Shown: positions 5,418 through 6,731 of the stretch, in pieces
How positions within the stretch are numbered: the stretch's first letter is position 1
Layout of the letters: each line of letters begins with the position of its first letter
Source of the DNA: Rubrimonas sp036735545
GTDB lineage: Bacteria; Pseudomonadota; Alphaproteobacteria; Rhodobacterales; Rhodobacteraceae
NCBI GenBank assembly: GCA_036735545.1
Contig: DAINOD010000126.1
Span: 1 to 6,731, forward strand
DNA length: 6,731 nucleotides
Reading direction: 5' to 3'
Program-made: the position numbers and the translations under genes
The notes under the pieces: generated by a model
What the model was told of the DNA's origin: nothing
Database searches by the model: none
Seen by the model: the letters and a program-made list of their open reading frames with translations, nothing else

Positions 5418-6707
5418 TCAGACGTCCTCGATCCGCAGCGCGACCGGGCGGTCGAGGCAGACGGTGCGGCCGGCGATGGCGGCGAGCGCCCGGTCGAGCG
5501 CCGCGCGGGCGCAATGGTGCGTCACGATCAGCACCGTCGCGCCGTCCGGCCCCTCGGGGTGGTCGATCTGGCGCATGGCGCGGATCGAGACGCCCTCGCC
5601 CCCCAGTTCCTGCGCCACCTCCGCCAGCGCGCCGGGCCGGTCCTGCAGCGACAGGCGCAGATAATGCTCCGCCGTCGCGGGCTCGCCTGCGGGAGGCGTA
5701 GCCAGCGTCGCGGCCGGCGCGCCGAACGCCGGACCCGCCGCGCCGCGCGCCACGTCCACGAGGTCCGCGACCACGGCGGAGGCGGTCGGCCCCGCCCCCG
5801 CCCCCGGCCCCTCGAGAACGACCTGGCCCACGACGTCGCCCTCCACGACCACGGCGTTGGTGACGCCCTGAAGCTGGCCCACCGCACTGTCGGCGCGCAC
5901 GAGGCAGGGGCGCACGGCGCGCTCCACGCCCGCGCCGGCCCTGCGCGCGACGCCCAGCAGGCGGACGCGGAAACCCAGTTCCGCCGCATGGGCGATGTCG
6001 GCCAGCGAGACGCGCTCGATGCCCTCGACCGATACGCCGCCGATGTCCGGCGCGACGCCGAAGGCGAGCGCCGCCAGCAGCGCCAGCTTGTGCGCCGCGT
6101 CCATGCCGCCCACGTCGAAGGTGGGGTCGGCCTCGGCGTAACCCTTGGCCTGCGCCTCGGCCAGAACTTCGGCGTAGGCGCGCCCGCCGGCGGCCATCTC
6201 GCTGAGGATGTAGTTGCAGGTGCCGTTCAGCACGCCGTAGACGCGGCTGACGCGGTTGGCCGCCAGCCCCTCGGCCAGCGCCTTGACGATAGGCACGCCG
6301 CCGGCGACCGCCGCCTCGAAGCGCAGCGCGACCCGCCCGGCCTCGGCGGCCCGCGCCAGCGCGACGCCATGATACGCCAGCAGCGCCTTGTTCGCGGTCA
6401 CCACGGGCTTTCCCGCCGCCAGCGCGGCCTCGACGCAGGCGCGCGCCGGCCCCTCGGCGCCGCCGATCACTTCCACCACCACGTCTACGTCGGCGCGGCC
6501 GGCGAGCGCCTCGGGCGAGTCCGCCCATGCGACGCCCGCCAGATCGAAGCCGCGGTCGCGCGTGCGGTCGCGGGCGCAGACGGCGCTCAGCACGACCGGT
6601 CTGCCGCTGCGCAGGGCGAGAAGGTCGGCGTTGGCGGCGAGCGCGCGGGCGACGCCGCCGCCCACCGTGCCGAGGCCGGCGAGGCCTACGCGAAGGGGTT
6701 TCGTCAC
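5418..6707 (-). CDS. hom: Homoserine dehydrogenase with C-terminal ACT domain
   Basis: NAD(P)-dependent reduction of aspartate semialdehyde to homoserine, the branch point to threonine and methionine; cytoplasmic. 429 residues, the normal monofunctional length with no aspartokinase fused. The nucleotide-binding Rossmann motif is GLAGLGTVGGG (8-18). K107 lies in TANKALL, NGTCNYI spans 161-167, and the catalytic block EADPTFDVGGMDAAHKL gives D203 and K207, the usual acid-base pair. The ACT domain (about 348-429, starting near HYLRLSLQDRPGALAEV) is the site where threonine feedback inhibition acts in the family, so product inhibition is expected but not shown. The start is GTG at 6707, with GAAGG 7 bases upstream, and it gives the typical MTKPLRVGLAG N-terminus. 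The frame stays open to the window edge without another start codon, so a longer form cannot be wholly excluded. The start overlaps the stop of the preceding gene as GTGA. Confidence 0.97.
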   Translation of the reverse strand: MTKPLRVGLAGLGTVGGGVARALAANADLLALRSGRPVVLSAVCARDRTRDRGFDLAGVAWADSPEALAGRADVDVVVEVIGGAEGPARACVEAALAAGKPVVTANKALLAYHGVALARAAEAGRVALRFEAAVAGGVPIVKALAEGLAANRVSRVYGVLNGTCNYILSEMAAGGRAYAEVLAEAQAKGYAEADPTFDVGGMDAAHKLALLAALAFGVAPDIGGVSVEGIERVSLADIAHAAELGFRVRLLGVARRAGAGVERAVRPCLVRADSAVGQLQGVTNAVVVEGDVVGQVVLEGPGAGAGPTASAVVADLVDVARGAAGPAFGAPAATLATPPAGEPATAEHYLRLSLQDRPGALAEVAQELGGEGVSIRAMRQIDHPEGPDGATVLIVTHHCARAALDRALAAIAGRTVCLDRPVALRIEDV

Positions 6708-6731
6708 TCGGCGGCCTTCATGCTCGAATTG
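6704..6731 (-). CDS. C-terminal end of an upstream gene, unidentified
   Basis: One frame entering from the high end reads NSSMKAAE followed by TGA, and this stop overlaps the GTG start of hom by four bases (GTGA). Such overlaps are characteristic of translationally coupled operon genes, and the Shine-Dalgarno of hom would lie inside this coding tail. In Rhodobacterales I recall an aminotransferase gene preceding hom, which would fit, but eight residues cannot identify the product. The other two frames either stop at 6719-6721 (TGA) or continue into hom. Confidence 0.35.

Noticed and set aside
4340..5701. A 453-codon plus-strand open frame opposite glpX and the end of hom.
   Set aside because: Same antisense GC artefact; no motif, no ribosome binding site of note, and it crosses two well-identified genes.
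5353..6528. A 391-codon minus-strand open frame overlapping hom in another frame.
   Set aside because: The product is Arg/Gly repeats typical of a shifted GC-rich frame, while the overlapping hom frame has every family motif.

Overview
The window is about 70% or more G+C. It carries eight genes plus the last codons of a ninth, all on the minus strand, so transcription runs from high to low coordinates. Strong third-position G/C bias, the protein sequences and the hom-glpX pairing suggest an alphaproteobacterium, probably Rhodobacterales or a relative. That placement is inferred by eye, not by phylogeny. I see no mobile element, phage gene, tRNA, rRNA or CRISPR array.

In transcript order: (1) the last codons of an unidentified upstream gene, whose TGA overlaps the GTG start of the next gene; (2) hom, homoserine dehydrogenase with a C-terminal ACT domain; (3) a 79-nt gap with two GC-rich inverted repeats; (4) glpX, class II fructose-1,6-bisphosphatase; (5) four bases later, a 97-residue predicted lipoprotein of unknown function; (6) a 50-nt gap, then guaA, glutamine-hydrolysing GMP synthase; (7) overlapping guaA by ATGA, an exported SH3b-like protein of unknown function; (8) ten bases later, an EamA/DMT-type transporter of unknown substrate; (9) a 78-nt gap, then ppa, class I inorganic pyrophosphatase; (10) a 96-nt gap with two hairpins, then the first 93 codons of lipA, lipoyl synthase, which runs off the low end.

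Functionally this is mostly core metabolism: threonine/methionine precursor synthesis (hom), gluconeogenesis or the Calvin cycle (glpX), guanine nucleotide synthesis (guaA), removal of the pyrophosphate released by biosynthesis (ppa) and lipoate cofactor assembly (lipA). GuaA and other ligases release PPi, which Ppa hydrolyses, but this need not be the reason they are neighbours. hom follows directly on the gene before it. glpX with the lipoprotein, and guaA with the SH3b protein and transporter, form two tight clusters. No gap exceeds 100 bases, and I see no convincing sigma-70 promoter in any of them.

I found no evidence of a new multi-gene system. What deserves a second look is modest: the two uncharacterised envelope proteins in the clusters, a glycine-rich insertion beside the pyrophosphatase active site, and hairpins in three places, one of which takes in part of the lipA ribosome binding site.
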